Assembly: GCA_964391365.1 (NCBI GenBank)
Contig: CAYMKW010000002.1
Span: forward strand, 1 to 64,000
DNA: 64,000 bases
Origin: SXMI01 sp964391365
GTDB lineage: Bacteria; Actinomycetota; Acidimicrobiia; Acidimicrobiales; Microtrichaceae
Direction of reading: 5' to 3'
Positions within the stretch are counted from its first letter, which is position 1. The number at the start of each line of letters is the position of its first letter. Position numbers and translations under genes: made by a program. Positions 10,087 to 18,299 of this stretch are shown piece after piece. Under the pieces are notes generated by a model that was given only the letters and a program-made list of their open reading frames with translations, searched no databases and had not been told where the DNA came from.

Positions 10087-11116
10087 GACCTACGAGGCCG
10101 CCGGCGTCTCGATCGAGGCCGGCGAGGAGGCCGTCGAACGCATCAAGGCCGACGTCCGGTCCACCTTCCGACCCGAGGTCATCGGTGACATCGGCGGGTT
10201 CGGGGGGCTCTTCCGGTTCGATCCACGCGGCTACCGGGATCCCGTCCTGGTGTCGACGACCGATGGCGTGGGAACCAAGTCGCTCGTGGCGGCGGCCACC
10301 CGGCGCTACGACACCATCGGGCTCGACCTGGTGGCCATGTGCGTCGACGACCTGGTGTGCTCGGGCGCCGAGCCGCTCTTCTTCCTGGACTACATCTCGG
10401 TCGGTCGGCTCGACCCCGAGCAGATGAAGGATCTGGTCGCCGGGGTCGCCGAGGGCTGTCGTCAGGCCGGGTGCGCGCTCGTGGGCGGCGAGATGGCCGA
10501 GCACCCCGGCGTGGTGGAACCCGGCGAGTTCGACCTGGTCGGCTTCGCCGTCGGCGTGGTCGACCGGGACCGGATCCTCAGCGCCGACCGGGTTGAGATC
10601 GGCGACCTCCTGGTGGCGCTCCCGTCGCCCGGGCTGCGCTCCAACGGCTACTCCCTGGCCCGCCGGCTCTACTTCGACGTTGCCGGCCGGGGGCTCACGG
10701 ACCGGGCCTGGGACGATCCGCACGCCCCGACCGTCGCCGACGAACTCCTCCGCCCGTCGGTCATCTATGCGCCGGCCGTGCGGGCCATGGAACGCCACAC
10801 CGAGGTGCACGCCGTGGCCCACATCACCGGTGGTGGACTGCCGGGCAACCTCAACCGGGCGCTCCCACCGCGTGCCGATGCGCTCATCGACCCCACCTCG
10901 TGGACGTGGCCGACGGTGTTCACGGAACTGCAGCGGATCGGTGACGTCGGCACCGAGGAGATGCGGAAGGTGTTCAACCTCGGCGTCGGTATGGTGGCGG
11001 TGGTGCCGGAACGGCGTGCCGCCAAGGCCATCGACGAGCTGCGATCCCACGGCCAGCGGGCCTGGGTGATCGGCGAGGTCGTGGCCGGATCGGGACAGGT
11101 CCGCTTCTCCGACTGA
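10079..11116 (+). CDS. purM: Phosphoribosylformylglycinamidine cyclo-ligase PurM (AIR synthase)
   Basis: 345 residues. It closes the imidazole ring of FGAM to give AIR with ATP. The start is GTG 10079, with GGGGAGGA about 9 bases upstream, and the protein opens with TYEAAGVSIEAGEEAVERIK as PurM does. Further motifs are STTDGVGTKS near residue 60, MCVDDLVCSGAEPLFFLDY near 88, GGEMAEHPG near 138 and HITGGGLPGNL near 245. The overlap with purF implies coupled translation. It is the last purine gene of this window. Confidence 0.97.
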   Translation: MGETYEAAGVSIEAGEEAVERIKADVRSTFRPEVIGDIGGFGGLFRFDPRGYRDPVLVSTTDGVGTKSLVAAATRRYDTIGLDLVAMCVDDLVCSGAEPLFFLDYISVGRLDPEQMKDLVAGVAEGCRQAGCALVGGEMAEHPGVVEPGEFDLVGFAVGVVDRDRILSADRVEIGDLLVALPSPGLRSNGYSLARRLYFDVAGRGLTDRAWDDPHAPTVADELLRPSVIYAPAVRAMERHTEVHAVAHITGGGLPGNLNRALPPRADALIDPTSWTWPTVFTELQRIGDVGTEEMRKVFNLGVGMVAVVPERRAAKAIDELRSHGQRAWVIGEVVAGSGQVRFSD

Positions 11117-11192
11117 ACCCGGGACGGGTCGTGGAAGGTCGTTCCGGGGTGTCGGTCCGGTCCCGTTCCATCCGAGCCGACCTGGAGATGAC

Positions 11193-11992
11193 GTGATCGA
11201 ACGACGGAGTGCCGAGGACCGCTTCCACACCGAGCTGAGTTGGCTCGACAGCTGGCACTCGTTCAGCTTCGGCGACCACTACGACCCGTCCAACACGGGT
11301 CACGGCCTGTTGCTGGTGAGCAACGACGACGTCGTGGCGCCGGCCACCGGGTTCGGCCCGCACCCGCACCGGGACATGGAGATCGTGACCTGGGTCCTGT
11401 CGGGGTCGCTGGAGCACCGGGACTCCGAGGGGAACGTCGGTCTGCTCGAGCCGGGAATCGCCCAGCGGATGTCGGCGGGCTCCGGCATCCGCCACTCGGA
11501 GATGAACCCCGATCCCGATGTGCCGGTTCGGCTCATCCAGATGTGGGTCCGACCCGACACCGTCGGCGTGCGCCCGGGCTACGAGCAGGTCGACGTCACG
11601 GACCGGCTGGCCGCCGGCGGGCTCGTGGCGGTGGCGTCGGGTGACCCGGATGTCGACAGCGCCATCCGGATCCGTCAACGCGAGGCGACCATGTGGGTGG
11701 CCCGGCTCGGCGCCGACGAGGCGGTCGAGTTGCCCGCGGCGCCCCACGCCCACGTCTTCGTCGCGACCGGCTCCGTGCTGGTGGATGGCGTGGACGGTCC
11801 GGTCGGTCGGGGCGATGCGCTCCGGCNNNNNNNNNNCGGCGAGGTCGATTGCGGCGAGTGCCCCGACGGGGCGCTCGCGCTGATGGCGGCTGCCGCGGTC
11901 GGGGCGATGCGCTCCGGCTCACCGCTGAGGGCGCCCTCGTCGCGCGGGCGATCGAGTCCGGGACCGAACTCATCGTCTGGGCCACGGCGTGA
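11193..11992 (+). CDS. Pirin-family protein, broken by an assembly gap
   Basis: Pirin-like bicupin from GTG 11193. The metal-site motifs are clear: FGPHPHRDMEIVTWVLSG near residue 52 and the later histidine in GIRHSEMNP. The gene is interrupted by ten Ns at 11827-11836; after the gap the pirin end (GDALRLTAEGALVARAIE) is in another frame and stops at 11992. The bases before the gap already encode GDALR, so the gap and about 80 following bases look like a spurious insertion, and the true gene would be continuous and about 230 residues. It overlaps the next pirin by GTGA. Relatives include YhaK and quercetinase-active proteins; function here is unknown. Confidence 0.8.
11804..11918 (+). repeat. 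23-bp exact duplicate flanking the assembly gap
   Basis: The 23 bases at 11804-11826, immediately before the Ns, recur exactly at 11896-11918. Joining the two copies restores the pirin reading frame. This is best read as a bad contig join and not as a biological repeat. Confidence 0.85.
11827..11836. other. Run of 10 Ns (scaffold gap)
   Basis: Ten unknown bases within the first pirin gene. The length is probably a placeholder. Confidence 0.99.
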
Positions 11993-12849
11993 GCGTCCGG
12001 TCGGTCGTGCGGACCCTGCCCGCGCAGCGGGCGGTCGAGGGCGACGGGTTCGTGGTCCGTCGTCCGTTCCCGGTCCCGGGCGTCGATCTCGTCGATCCGT
12101 TCCTGCTGCTCGACCACATGGGTCCGGTCGACCACGGTCCGGGCGAGGCGGTCGGCACGCCGGTCCACCCGCACCGTGGGTTCGAGACCGTGACGTACCT
12201 GCTCGACGGCGAACTGCAGCATCGGGACAGTCTGGGCAACGAGGGTGTCCTGCGGGCAGGTGACACCCAGTGGATGACCGCCGGCCGTGGGGTCCTGCAC
12301 GAGGAGGGTCCGACCCCGAGGTTCCTGTCCGAGGGAGGCCGTCTCCACGGCGTGCAGCTCTGGGTCAACCTGCCGGCGGCGCAGAAGATGATCCCGCCGG
12401 CCTACCAGGACCTGACCGCCGATGCGGTCGCCGTCGGTCGTCCCGCCGACGGGGTGACGGTGCGGGTCGTCGCCGGAGAGGCGTTCGGCCTGATCGGTCC
12501 GGGTTCCACGCACACGCCCATCACCTACTCGCACCTGACCCTGGCGCCGGGGGCGGCCGTCGCCGGCCCGATGGACCCGGAGCACACGGTGCTGGTCTAC
12601 CCGCTGGTGGGTCCGGTGGCCGTCGGCGGCCGGACGTTGTCCGAGTCCGAACTGGGCGTCCTCGGGCCGGGTGACACGGTGGAGCTCACCGGGGCAGGGG
12701 ACGACGGCGGGGAGCCCAGCGAGGTGATCGTGCTGTCGGGCCAGCCGCTCCGGGAGCCCGTCGCCCGCTACGGGCCGTTCGTCATGAACACCCGTCAGGA
12801 GCTGATCGAGGCCATCGAGGACGTGCAGCAGGGGCGCTTCGGCGGGTGA
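11989..12849 (+). CDS. Pirin-family protein (bicupin)
   Basis: 286 residues, the full length of the classic pirin form. N-terminal cupin: DPFLLLDHMGP near residue 35, then the iron-site motif HPHRGFETVTYLLDGELQHRDS near 60 and GRGVLHEE near 102. The C-terminal cupin is the usual degenerate one, ending in PFVMNTRQELIEAIEDVQQGRFG, which is a strong family mark. It starts with a GTG overlapping the stop of the other pirin, so both are co-translated. Pirins are cytosolic metal-binding proteins, some with quercetin dioxygenase activity and others acting as redox-sensitive partners; the substrate here is not known. Confidence 0.92.
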   Translation: MSVRSVVRTLPAQRAVEGDGFVVRRPFPVPGVDLVDPFLLLDHMGPVDHGPGEAVGTPVHPHRGFETVTYLLDGELQHRDSLGNEGVLRAGDTQWMTAGRGVLHEEGPTPRFLSEGGRLHGVQLWVNLPAAQKMIPPAYQDLTADAVAVGRPADGVTVRVVAGEAFGLIGPGSTHTPITYSHLTLAPGAAVAGPMDPEHTVLVYPLVGPVAVGGRTLSESELGVLGPGDTVELTGAGDDGGEPSEVIVLSGQPLREPVARYGPFVMNTRQELIEAIEDVQQGRFGG

Positions 12850-12878
12850 CCCCGGCGCCGCGACACCGCCTCCCGTTG

Positions 12879-12884
12879 TAGGTT
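12879..12884 (+). promoter_or_regulatory. -10 element of the 12921 gene
   Basis: TAGGTT about 36 bases upstream of the GTG start, leaving a short leader that carries the GAGGAGG ribosome site. Confidence 0.4.
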
Positions 12885-12920
12885 GCGCGGCACCCCGCCC
12901 GGGCGATCGAGGAGGCCGTC

Positions 12921-14087
12921 GTGAGCGAGTTCCACCACCCCGCAGTGCACGGGAGCCTGTCGTCGTCGGACGACTACCCGATCCACCAGACCGCCGAGAC
13001 CATCCGTCACGTCGCCTCGAGCGACCGGAACTTCTACGACCGCTACTACTTCAACTGCCACGCCAACGACGGCAGCGCATTCCTGGTCTTCGGCCTGGGT
13101 CAGTACCCGAACCTCGCGGTGCAGGACGCGTTCGCATGCGTCGTGACCGGTGACCGGCACGAGGTGGTCCGGGCGTCCCGCCGCCTCGGCGACCGGATGG
13201 ACACGACGGTCGGGCCGCTGCGGGTCGAGGTCGTGCGCCCCCTCGAGCAGCTCCGGATCGTGTGCGAACCCACCGACGACTCGCCGGTGGCGTTCGACCT
13301 CACGTGGGAGGGTTCGGTCCCGGTCTTCGAGGAGCCGCGGCAGTACGTCCGCCGTCACGGTCGGGTGCTGTTCGACACCATGCGACTGGCGCAGACCGGC
13401 CGCTGGACCGGTGAGCTCCGGACGGCCGTCGGTGAGTTCACCGTGGAGCCCGACTCGTGGTGGGGCACACGAGATCGCAGCTGGGGCGTGCGTCCGGTCG
13501 GCGAGGAGGAGCCGGCGGGCGTGCGCACCGAGGGCCAGATGACCGGGATGTGGAACTACGCACCGGTCCAGTTCGAGGACCACTCGATCCTCTACATCCT
13601 GAACGAGCACGACACCGCGGGGCTCGAGCCCGGCACGCCACCCCACCGGGAACTGGAGGAGGCCGTGCGGATCTGGAACGACCCGGCCCGGGAGCCGGAG
13701 TGGCTCGGCCGCCCCGAACACGACTGCGTGCTCCGGTCCGGAACCCGGTACGTCGAGCGGTCCACCCTGCACTTCCCCGAGGCTCCGGGGGGCGGGTTCT
13801 CGATCGACGTCGAACCGCTGCTCGACTGCTGGCTGATGCACGGCACGGGCTACGGCATCGACCCCGACTGGCGCCACGGCATGTGGCAGGGCGAGTTGGT
13901 CGTCCAGTCCCGGCGGATGGACTACGAGGCGCAGGCCGCCGAACTGTTCGGCCTGTGCGACCAGGTGGCGCGATGCACGCAGGTGGGTGGTCCGGCCGAC
14001 GGCGCGATCGGCTTCGGCCTCCACGAGTTCTTCTTCATCGGAGGCTTCGAGCGCTACGGGCTGCGGGACTGGGACCCGGCTCCCTGA
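12921..14087 (+). CDS. Conserved hypothetical protein, possibly DUF7064-like (lipocalin/CrtC-like fold suggested)
   Basis: 388 residues from GTG with a GAGGAGG ribosome site. There is no signal peptide. It is rich in Trp, Tyr and Phe. The repeated WGTRDRSWGVRP segment near residue 178 and a paired beta-rich N- and C-half resemble the two-domain lipocalin-like proteins grouped with tocopherol cyclase and hydroxyneurosporene synthase, such as DUF7064. This is recognised from the pattern only. Its neighbours do not define a pathway. It could be an enzyme on a hydrophobic substrate; no catalytic site can be assigned. Confidence 0.6.
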   Translation: MSEFHHPAVHGSLSSSDDYPIHQTAETIRHVASSDRNFYDRYYFNCHANDGSAFLVFGLGQYPNLAVQDAFACVVTGDRHEVVRASRRLGDRMDTTVGPLRVEVVRPLEQLRIVCEPTDDSPVAFDLTWEGSVPVFEEPRQYVRRHGRVLFDTMRLAQTGRWTGELRTAVGEFTVEPDSWWGTRDRSWGVRPVGEEEPAGVRTEGQMTGMWNYAPVQFEDHSILYILNEHDTAGLEPGTPPHRELEEAVRIWNDPAREPEWLGRPEHDCVLRSGTRYVERSTLHFPEAPGGGFSIDVEPLLDCWLMHGTGYGIDPDWRHGMWQGELVVQSRRMDYEAQAAELFGLCDQVARCTQVGGPADGAIGFGLHEFFFIGGFERYGLRDWDPAP

Positions 14088-14131
14088 CAACTGGTCCGCG
14101 TTCGGCCGCGGAGCGAGTAGACCAGAGCGGA

Positions 14132-14150
14132 GCCGGGGTCCGACCCCGGC
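14132..14150 (+). terminator. Hairpin after the 12921 gene
   Basis: GCCGGGGT and ACCCCGGC pair with a 3-base loop, 45 bases after the stop codon and before the next gene. There is no U-run, which is common for high-GC actinobacterial hairpins. Confidence 0.45.
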
Positions 14151-14171
14151 CCGTCCCCGGGAGGTCGGATC

Positions 14172-14336
14172 GTGTTCCAGGGCATCCTCATCTTCGCCAT
14201 CGGCGGTGTGCTCCTCATCGCTGCCTTCGCCGTCCTCGTCGGCCGGCGCCGGAGCTACGAGGAGACCGGTTCGCCGGAGGACCGGCTGACCGACGCCGAG
14301 TTCCGCCGGATCGAATTCGGAGACGAGGACGTCTGA
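14172..14336 (+). CDS. 54-residue single-pass membrane peptide
   Basis: A small gene with a GGGAGGT ribosome site 6 bases before its GTG. Residues 4-23 are a hydrophobic helix (ILIFAIGGVLLIAAFAVLVG), followed by RRR and an acidic tail ending in GDEDV, so the tail should face the cytosol. It ends two bases before the pyrE start, which suggests one transcript. No family recognised. Codon use is like its neighbours (third-position G/C). Confidence 0.62.
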   Translation: MFQGILIFAIGGVLLIAAFAVLVGRRRSYEETGSPEDRLTDAEFRRIEFGDEDV

Positions 14337-14338
14337 GC

Positions 14339-14914
14339 GTGTCGGACCCAGCCGCCGTCCCCGAGGACGTCCACCGTTCACTGGTCGAGCACCTGCTCGA
14401 GCACTCGGTCCGCCGGGGTGACTTCGTGCTCAAGTCCGGCGCCCGCAGCGACTGGTTCATCGACTCCAAGCAGACGGCCTGCGACCCGGACGGCGTGCTG
14501 CTGGTCGCAGCGGCGGCGCTGGCGGTCCTGCCCGACGACGTGACCGCCATCGGTGGACTCACGGTCGGCGCCGACCCGGTGGCCTACGGGGTCGCGGCCG
14601 TCGCAGCGACGCGGGGACGGCGTCTGCGGAGCTTCACGATCCGCAAGGAGGCCAAGGACCACGGCGTCACCGGGCGGCTTGCGGGTCCGCTCCGGGACGG
14701 CGACCGTGTCGTCGTCACCGAGGACACCGTGACGAGGGGGACCTCCTTGTTCGAGGCCGTGGATGTGGTCCGGGAACTCGGTGCCGAGGTGGCGCTGATC
14801 ATGCCGTTGGTCGACCGGGGCGGCACCTGCGCCGCCATGGCCGAGTCGGCGGGCATCCCGTACCGGCCGCTCGTGACGGCACTCGACCTCGGCTTCACCT
14901 ACCAGGGCGCCTGA
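14339..14914 (+). CDS. pyrE: Orotate phosphoribosyltransferase PyrE
   Basis: 191 residues from GTG 14339; the frame is open far upstream but only this part is family-like. It joins orotate to PRPP to make OMP in pyrimidine synthesis. Signs are DFVLKSGARSDWFIDSKQT near residue 26 (orotate loop), GGLTVGADPVAYG near 68, the flexible loop RKEAKDHGV near 102, and the PRPP-binding VVVTEDTVTRGTSLFEAV near 120, where the family normally has V-D-D-V-x-T-T-G. No other pyrimidine gene lies close by. Confidence 0.88.
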   Translation: MSDPAAVPEDVHRSLVEHLLEHSVRRGDFVLKSGARSDWFIDSKQTACDPDGVLLVAAAALAVLPDDVTAIGGLTVGADPVAYGVAAVAATRGRRLRSFTIRKEAKDHGVTGRLAGPLRDGDRVVVTEDTVTRGTSLFEAVDVVRELGAEVALIMPLVDRGGTCAAMAESAGIPYRPLVTALDLGFTYQGA

Positions 14915-14956
14915 GGCTCCCGGCCCGCCGAACTCGGTCCCGGCGGCCGCGGGCGT

Positions 14957-14962
14957 TAGCCT
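14957..14962 (+). promoter_or_regulatory. -10 element of the malic enzyme gene
   Basis: TAGCCT ends 9 bases before the ATG at 14972, so a very short or absent leader is expected. Confidence 0.4.
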
Positions 14963-14971
14963 GCGGGACTC

Positions 14972-16375
14972 ATGGCTGACACACCCACACCCGCCTACTC
15001 GGTCCGCATCCGGGTCCGCATGCAGAACCAACCGGGCATGCTGGGCCGCCTCGCCATCGCCATCGGCGAGGTCGGGGCGAACATCTCGGCACTGCAGGGG
15101 TTCGAGGTCAAGACCGACACGCTCGACGACGACCTCGTCGTCAACTGCATCAGCGAGGCCCACCAGGAGCAGGTGCGTGCGGCCGTCGAGAGCGTCGACG
15201 GCGCCGAGGTGCTCGAGTTCGAGGACCGCACCTTCAAGATGCACGAGGGGGGCAAGATCGAGGTGCTGCCGCTGGCCCCGGTGCGTGACGTCGAGGACCT
15301 GTCCATGGCCTACACGCCGGGCGTCGCCCGGGTCTGCATGGACATTGCGAAGCGTCCCGAGGCGGCGCACGAGTACACGATCAAGCGCAACACTGTCGCC
15401 ATCGTGAGCGACGGTTCGGCGGTGCTCGGACTGGGTGACATCGGGCCCGAGGCGGCCATGCCGGTGATGGAGGGCAAGGCGCTCCTCTTCAAGCACTTCG
15501 CCGGGGTCGACGCGTTCCCGGTCTGCATCCGGACGAACTCGCCCGAGGAGATCATCGAGACCGTGCTGCGGCTCGAGCCGACCTTCGGTGGCATCAACCT
15601 CGAGGACATCGCAGCCCCGGGTGCGTTCGAGGTCGAGGAGCGACTCGACGCGCAGATGGACATCCCCGTCTTCCACGACGACCAGCACGGGACGGCCATC
15701 GTGACGTTGGCGGCGCTCGAGAACGCGCTGCGGATCGTGGGCAAGGACGTTGCCGACCTCAAGGTCGTCGTCGCCGGCGTCGGCGCGGCGGGGGTGGCGG
15801 TGTCCAAGATCCTGATGAACGCCGGGGTGCAGAACATCGTCGGTTGCGACCGACAGGGTGCGGTGTCGCTCGACCGCCCGGACCTGAACCGATCGAAGCA
15901 GTGGTTCGCCGAGAACACCAACCCGGAACACCTGAGCGGTGCGCTGACCCAGGTCCTCCCCGGCGCCGACGTGTTCATCGGCCTGTCCGGTCCCAACCTC
16001 ATCACGCGTGAGGACGTCCAGGGCATGGCTGCCGACCCGATCGTCTTCGCCATGGCGAATCCGGATCCGGAGATCCGCCCGGAGTTGATCCAGGACGTTG
16101 CGGCCGTGATCGCCACCGGGCGCTCGGACTTCCCGAACCAGATCAACAACGTGCTGGCGTTCCCGGGTGTGTTCCGTGGTGCGCTCGACGCGCAGGCCCG
16201 ACAGGTGACCGAGAACATGAAGGTCGCCGCGGCCCGGGCCATCGCCGCCTGCGTCTCGGCCACGGAACTCGCTCCCGACAAGATCATCCCGTCGGTGTTC
16301 AACACTGCGGTCGCCCCGAGTGTGGCTCAGGCGTGTGCCGATGCGGCCCGCGCCGACGGCGTCTGTCGGCTCTGA
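14972..16375 (+). CDS. ACT-domain malic enzyme (NAD(P)-dependent)
   Basis: 467 residues. Residues 10-85 form an ACT ligand-binding domain (VRIRVRMQNQPGMLGRLA), followed by a short-form malic enzyme: DLSMAYTPGVARVC near 108, NTVAIVSDGSAVLGLGDIGP near 138, metal and catalytic segment INLEDIAAP near 208 and FHDDQHGTAIV near 230, and the Rossmann motif VVAGVGAAGVAVSK near 266. It decarboxylates malate to pyruvate. The shape is that of bacterial MaeB or YtsJ-type enzymes without the phosphotransacetylase domain. The ACT domain suggests control by an amino acid or similar ligand. The cofactor cannot be fixed from sequence alone. Confidence 0.92.
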   Translation: MADTPTPAYSVRIRVRMQNQPGMLGRLAIAIGEVGANISALQGFEVKTDTLDDDLVVNCISEAHQEQVRAAVESVDGAEVLEFEDRTFKMHEGGKIEVLPLAPVRDVEDLSMAYTPGVARVCMDIAKRPEAAHEYTIKRNTVAIVSDGSAVLGLGDIGPEAAMPVMEGKALLFKHFAGVDAFPVCIRTNSPEEIIETVLRLEPTFGGINLEDIAAPGAFEVEERLDAQMDIPVFHDDQHGTAIVTLAALENALRIVGKDVADLKVVVAGVGAAGVAVSKILMNAGVQNIVGCDRQGAVSLDRPDLNRSKQWFAENTNPEHLSGALTQVLPGADVFIGLSGPNLITREDVQGMAADPIVFAMANPDPEIRPELIQDVAAVIATGRSDFPNQINNVLAFPGVFRGALDAQARQVTENMKVAAARAIAACVSATELAPDKIIPSVFNTAVAPSVAQACADAARADGVCRL

Positions 16376-16415
16376 CCCCTCGGTCGCGCTCGGTCGGTTC
16401 ACGCCGCCGGCTCAG

Positions 16416-16421
16416 TACCAT
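16416..16421 (+). promoter_or_regulatory. -10 element of the 16428 gene (leaderless type)
   Basis: TACCAT ends 6 bases before GTG 16428, which supports that start over the in-frame ATG 16546. Confidence 0.45.
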
Positions 16422-16427
16422 GCGGGG

Positions 16428-18293
16428 GTGGACACGGTGGAGGGCGGCCCGCTGAGCGACGTCGGTTCGGCCGTGGACGATGAGCGGCCGACACGCCCGG
16501 AGCCCCCGGGATCCAACGATGGCGCCCGGCCGGGGTCCCTGTCGATGAGCGAGCGGATCGAGCGACTCGTCGACGGCCGCTGGGCGCTCGCCGAGACGGT
16601 GCTGGTCGTGCTGGCCGCGGCGGCGGCGTGGGTCATCCGGTTCGCCCAGGACGACGCCTTCATCACCTACCGCTACTCCCGGAACCTGGCCCGGGGCGAG
16701 GGTCTGGTGTTCAACACCGGCGAGCGCGTCGAGGGCTACACGAACTTCCTGTGGACGGTGCTCCACGCCGTCCCCGAGCGACTCGGCTGGTCCACCCCGC
16801 TCTTCAGTCAGATCGTCGGGATCGCCACGATGGTCGGTGCCGTCCTGCTCACCGGTGTGCTGGCGCGACGCCTGTTCGACTCACGGGGGCTGGCACTGCT
16901 CGCACAGGCGGCGCTCGTCGCCAACGTGACGTTCCTCGGCTACGGGACCGGCGGCCTCGAGACGATGCTCCAGACGCTGCTGGTGCTCGGGGTCATGGTT
17001 GCGCTCCTGCCGTTCGGGACCGGGCGATCGGTGGATCACGGCTGGCCGGTCCGGCGACTGGTCGCCGGTCTGCTCGGCGGCCTGGCGGTCCTGACCCGGA
17101 TGGACTCGGCGGTGCTGGTCACCACGGTCGTCCTGGTGCACCTCGTGGCGGTGTGGCGGTCAGACCGCGGAGTCGCCCCGGCCCCGGCGGGTGCGGGCGA
17201 GCGGGGCCCGGCCGCTCGGCGGGCCCTCGCCGCCGCCTGCTGGATCGGCCTCCCGGCCGTGGCGGTGATGCTGCCGTGGCTGGTCTGGAAGTGGGGGTAC
17301 TACGGATCGCTCCTGCCGAACACGTTCACCGCCAAGTCGTCGGCCAACCCCGTCGTGCCGTTCGTGTACGGCGTCGTCTACCTGCTCTGCTTCTTCCTCT
17401 CCTACGCGGCGTTCCTGCTCATCGGGCGTGCCCGCCGACTCGGCCGCTCGTTCCTCGCCATCCCGGGAGTGGCCCAGGTGTGGTGGGTCGTCCCCGTGTG
17501 GTTCCTCTACGTGTGCGTCGTGGGCGCGGACTTCATGGAGTTCCGCTTCGTGGTCCCCGTGATCCCGCTGCTGGCGCTCCTGGCGGCGTACCTGGTCGAC
17601 CCGGTGACCTCCGTCCTGCGCCAGGTGCTGCTGGTCGGCACCCTGCTGGTGTTCTCCGCCGCCCACGCCGTGGCGCCGACGATCCTGCCCTACCCGGTGC
17701 TGACCTTCACGCAGATCTCGCACTGGCCGAGCGACTCGCCCACGGCGTGGCAGGCGATGGGCGAGCTGCTCCACGAGCAGTTCCCCGGTGGACCCGATGT
17801 CCCCGGCCAGCCGGTGATCGCCGTGGCCCCGCTCGGGGTGATCGGTTACTTCGCCGACCTGCCGACGATCGACATGCTGGGCCTGGCCGATGCGACCGTC
17901 GCCCGGGAAGGGGCGACGTTCGACCTCTACTACCCGGGCCACGTCCGCATGGCCACGGTGCCCTACCTGGAGGAGCGCGGCGTCGATCTGGTGATCGGCC
18001 AGCCCCGTGTCGTGCCCGCTGATCCCGATCGCACCTCCTACCGGCTGTCCGAGGTGACGAACCTGTGGCCGGCGGCCGACCTGAACCTGCTCCCCGAGCA
18101 GGCCCGGATCATCGAGGTCCCCGTGACCGACGACCAGGTCTGGCTGCTCGTGTGGCTGGAGCCGAACGATCGGGTGGCCGAGGCGGTGCAGCGCAACGGC
18201 TGGAGGGTGCTGCCGATCGAGCGGGTCTGCGACCCGACCGACCAGCCCAACTGGTTCGCCCGCGCCGCCGTCGGCGATGCAACCTGCGGCTGA
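16428..18293 (+). CDS. Polytopic membrane glycosyltransferase, AftB/GT-C type
   Basis: About 621 residues. After a ~50-residue polar head there is a first membrane helix, then a periplasmic loop with FAQDDAFITYRYSRNLARGEGLVF and GERVEGYTNFLWT; the paired Asp of the DD motif is the usual GT-C catalytic site on a polyprenyl-phosphate sugar donor. About ten more hydrophobic helices follow, and a C-terminal soluble domain. The motif set is shared with the mycobacterial arabinofuranosyltransferase AftB and its relatives. The donor and acceptor are not known. It lies next to an acyltransferase on the opposite strand, so envelope polysaccharide work is plausible. Confidence 0.78.
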   Translation: MDTVEGGPLSDVGSAVDDERPTRPEPPGSNDGARPGSLSMSERIERLVDGRWALAETVLVVLAAAAAWVIRFAQDDAFITYRYSRNLARGEGLVFNTGERVEGYTNFLWTVLHAVPERLGWSTPLFSQIVGIATMVGAVLLTGVLARRLFDSRGLALLAQAALVANVTFLGYGTGGLETMLQTLLVLGVMVALLPFGTGRSVDHGWPVRRLVAGLLGGLAVLTRMDSAVLVTTVVLVHLVAVWRSDRGVAPAPAGAGERGPAARRALAAACWIGLPAVAVMLPWLVWKWGYYGSLLPNTFTAKSSANPVVPFVYGVVYLLCFFLSYAAFLLIGRARRLGRSFLAIPGVAQVWWVVPVWFLYVCVVGADFMEFRFVVPVIPLLALLAAYLVDPVTSVLRQVLLVGTLLVFSAAHAVAPTILPYPVLTFTQISHWPSDSPTAWQAMGELLHEQFPGGPDVPGQPVIAVAPLGVIGYFADLPTIDMLGLADATVAREGATFDLYYPGHVRMATVPYLEERGVDLVIGQPRVVPADPDRTSYRLSEVTNLWPAADLNLLPEQARIIEVPVTDDQVWLLVWLEPNDRVAEAVQRNGWRVLPIERVCDPTDQPNWFARAAVGDATCG

Positions 18294-18299
18294 GGTGGT

